From Spirochaetales bacterium (GTDB lineage Bacteria > Spirochaetota > Spirochaetia > SZUA-6 > JAFGRV01), in contig JAFGHO010000069.1 of assembly GCA_016930085.1 (NCBI GenBank), forward strand, positions 62,001 through 126,000: a stretch of 64,000 nt of DNA, in the 5' to 3' direction. The notes under the pieces are model-generated. The model ran no database searches. It was not told where the DNA came from and worked only from the letters and a program-made list of their open reading frames with translations. The position numbers and the translations under genes were made by a program. Below, piece by piece: positions 63,069 through 64,000 of this stretch; position 1 is the first letter of the stretch; the number at the start of each line of letters is the position of its first letter.

Positions 63069-63302
63069 ATGAACGTAACCTATTGTGATATTACCAAAAA
63101 ACCGATACAGAATGCTTCAAATGTTTATTCCTGGGAAATGCGTGAGTTTCGTTACGATATGATCCTTGACAAGGACATTTCTCCTGATGGTATGAGAAAA
63201 CTCGAAGACTCCGTCAGAAAAGAGATGGAAAAAAAGAGATCCTTCAATTTCCTTGAACACAAAAAAATTCTCAAGGAACAACTGGATAAGGCGACCAGAT
63301 AG
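63069..63302 (+). CDS. Small conserved-looking protein of unknown function
   Basis: The 77-residue product starts MNVTYCDITKKPIQNASNVY, resembling a knuckle of a treble-clef domain but with only one cysteine, and has a charged helical C-terminal half (LEDSVRKEMEKKRSFNFLE). The ribosome site (GAGAGAGGTG) and promoter are good, so it is likely real. Function unknown. Confidence 0.6.
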   Translation: MNVTYCDITKKPIQNASNVYSWEMREFRYDMILDKDISPDGMRKLEDSVRKEMEKKRSFNFLEHKKILKEQLDKATR

Positions 63303-63315
63303 TTTTCCCTCATAT

Positions 63316-63354
63316 GCGGTTCCCAAAACCTGCCGTGCAGTTTCCGGGAACCGC
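63316..63354. repeat. Long imperfect palindrome between convergent genes
   Basis: GCGGTTCCC (63316-63324) and GGGAACCGC (63346-63354) form a perfect outer stem, and an inner CTGC-CGT-GCAG extends it. There is no T run on either strand. It may act as a transcript end for the small gene and the converging metalloprotease gene, or be a dispersed palindromic element; the hslU-flgB hairpin has related GGAACCGG arms. Confidence 0.4.
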
Positions 63355-63422
63355 AAACGATTTCCTTACGTCCTCAACGGTACCTTGTTCTTTTGTAAGG
63401 AGAGAGAATACAAGGAATTATT

Positions 63423-64000
63423 TTATGTCTCTATTTCCCACAAGCCGGATAAAAGCGATTGCATCTGGCTGCTTTCACCAAGAATCGATTGTCTGTCCGC
63501 AATAACGACCGATACCCCTTTGTCATATGCGTCGAGAAGCCGGTCCGAAACCGAAGCAAGTGAGTGGTGATCGGTGGAGAGGATAATATCCCTTCTTTTC
63601 TGTCTTATTTCATCGGAAATACCATAAAGCAGGCGCTTGAAACTGATATACCCGAGTTTTGCCGGTGTATAGGGCTTCTCGCTTTTACTGATGGTCCCGA
63701 TAACCGCCTTTTCAATCTGGTCGGACGACAATGTTTTACCCCTGACGGCGAGGAGCGAATCCCTGAACGCCCTGAGGGTTTTCGTGATATTGGGGTCCCT
63801 GTAAGAAGAAAAGATAAAAATACCGTCGGTTCCAAAAAGCTGGGCTGACGCGCCATATGCCCCGCCCTTCATCCTCACCTCTTCCCATAAATAACCGGTG
63901 TTGAGAAGGTGGGAAAGGACCGCCTGAAGGGCATTTTCTTTGTTCGTATACGGGGCTCCCATAAACGCCCGGGCGATATATCCGACATTTGTCGTCGTTG
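63423..64000 (-). CDS. M16C metalloprotease (presequence protease family), C-terminal part
   Basis: The frame is open to the right edge, so the N-terminus is outside the window. About 192 residues are visible. They contain the late-domain phrases LWEEVRMKGGAYGASAQLFG and FSSYRDPNITKTLRAFRD, characteristic of the insulinase-like PreP/Cym1 group. The zinc-binding HxxEH domain is not in view. Such enzymes degrade short peptides in the cytoplasm or periplasm. Confidence 0.88.
   Translation of the reverse strand, partial: TTTNVGYIARAFMGAPYTNKENALQAVLSHLLNTGYLWEEVRMKGGAYGASAQLFGTDGIFIFSSYRDPNITKTLRAFRDSLLAVRGKTLSSDQIEKAVIGTISKSEKPYTPAKLGYISFKRLLYGISDEIRQKRRDIILSTDHHSLASVSDRLLDAYDKGVSVVIADRQSILGESSQMQSLLSGLWEIET

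Noticed and set aside
1-64000. tRNA, rRNA, CRISPR, transposon or prophage
   Set aside because: No cloverleaf-like sequence, repeat-spacer array, transposase or phage structural gene was recognised; the two tyrosine recombinases are housekeeping Xer type by context.

Overview
The window is chromosomal DNA of a spirochaete. Three things say so: the spirochaete-type flagellar gene set (flbB, flbD, a CheC-like FliY/FliN, FliO with an N-terminal signal segment); the gene order mraZ to ftsZ, xer, TPR lipoprotein, dprA, topA, xer, hslVU, flgB, which resembles that of Treponema; and spirochaete versions of FlhB, FlgC and FlgE. A glycogen-type GH57 pair, an arsenate reductase and metal uptake genes suggest a free-living or facultative species rather than a strongly reduced parasite. 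No rRNA, tRNA, CRISPR array, transposase or phage gene was recognised.

Layout. (1) 1-5978: a partial exported protein, a LysM/M23 peptidoglycan hydrolase, then a plus-strand operon of signal peptidase I, a class B penicillin-binding protein with a PASTA domain, and a DUF115 (Maf-like) protein. It ends in a bidirectional terminator near 6069-6111. (2) 6156-52853: about 47 kb on the minus strand with almost no gaps. Read in the direction of transcription it runs: the division/cell-wall cluster mraZ-rsmH-ftsL-murF-mraY-ftsW-ftsQ-ftsA-ftsZ; a DNA-processing block xer-TPR-dprA-topA-xer; the protease hslVU; and the motility block flgBC-fliEFGHIJ-flbB-fliK-flgDE-flbD-motAB-fliLM-fliY-fliOPQR-flhBAFG. 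After a 250-bp gap with a good sigma70-type promoter it continues with a small acidic membrane protein, fliA, fapA, a SwrB-like protein, a free-standing Hsp70 substrate-binding domain and a J-domain/HEAT protein. (3) 53190-54518: a small hypothetical gene, a STAS protein, and the remnant of an arsR gene running into arsC. (4) 54538-59569: two divergently transcribed GH57 enzymes, one with a DUF4912 partner. (5) 59703-62983: a predicted metal uptake operon, led by a ribbon-helix-helix protein with a zinc-ribbon-like tail and followed by ATPase, permease and an unusual binding lipoprotein. (6) A small hypothetical gene and the C-terminal part of an M16C metalloprotease reach the right edge.

How the genes work together: region 2 co-locates septum formation, chromosome dimer resolution and topology, proteolysis and construction of the periplasmic flagellum. 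Observations most worth following up: a cysteine-free FlgE whose residue 178, the lysinoalanine crosslink cysteine of Treponema denticola, is serine; the Hsp70 domain without an ATPase beside a J-domain protein in the fliA operon; the ribbon-helix-helix/zinc-ribbon metal regulator with a palindrome inside its promoter; a fliR gene whose only sensible start is ATA; four phased MraZ boxes; and an array of four alternating TGTGA half-sites upstream of the TPR-dprA-topA genes.
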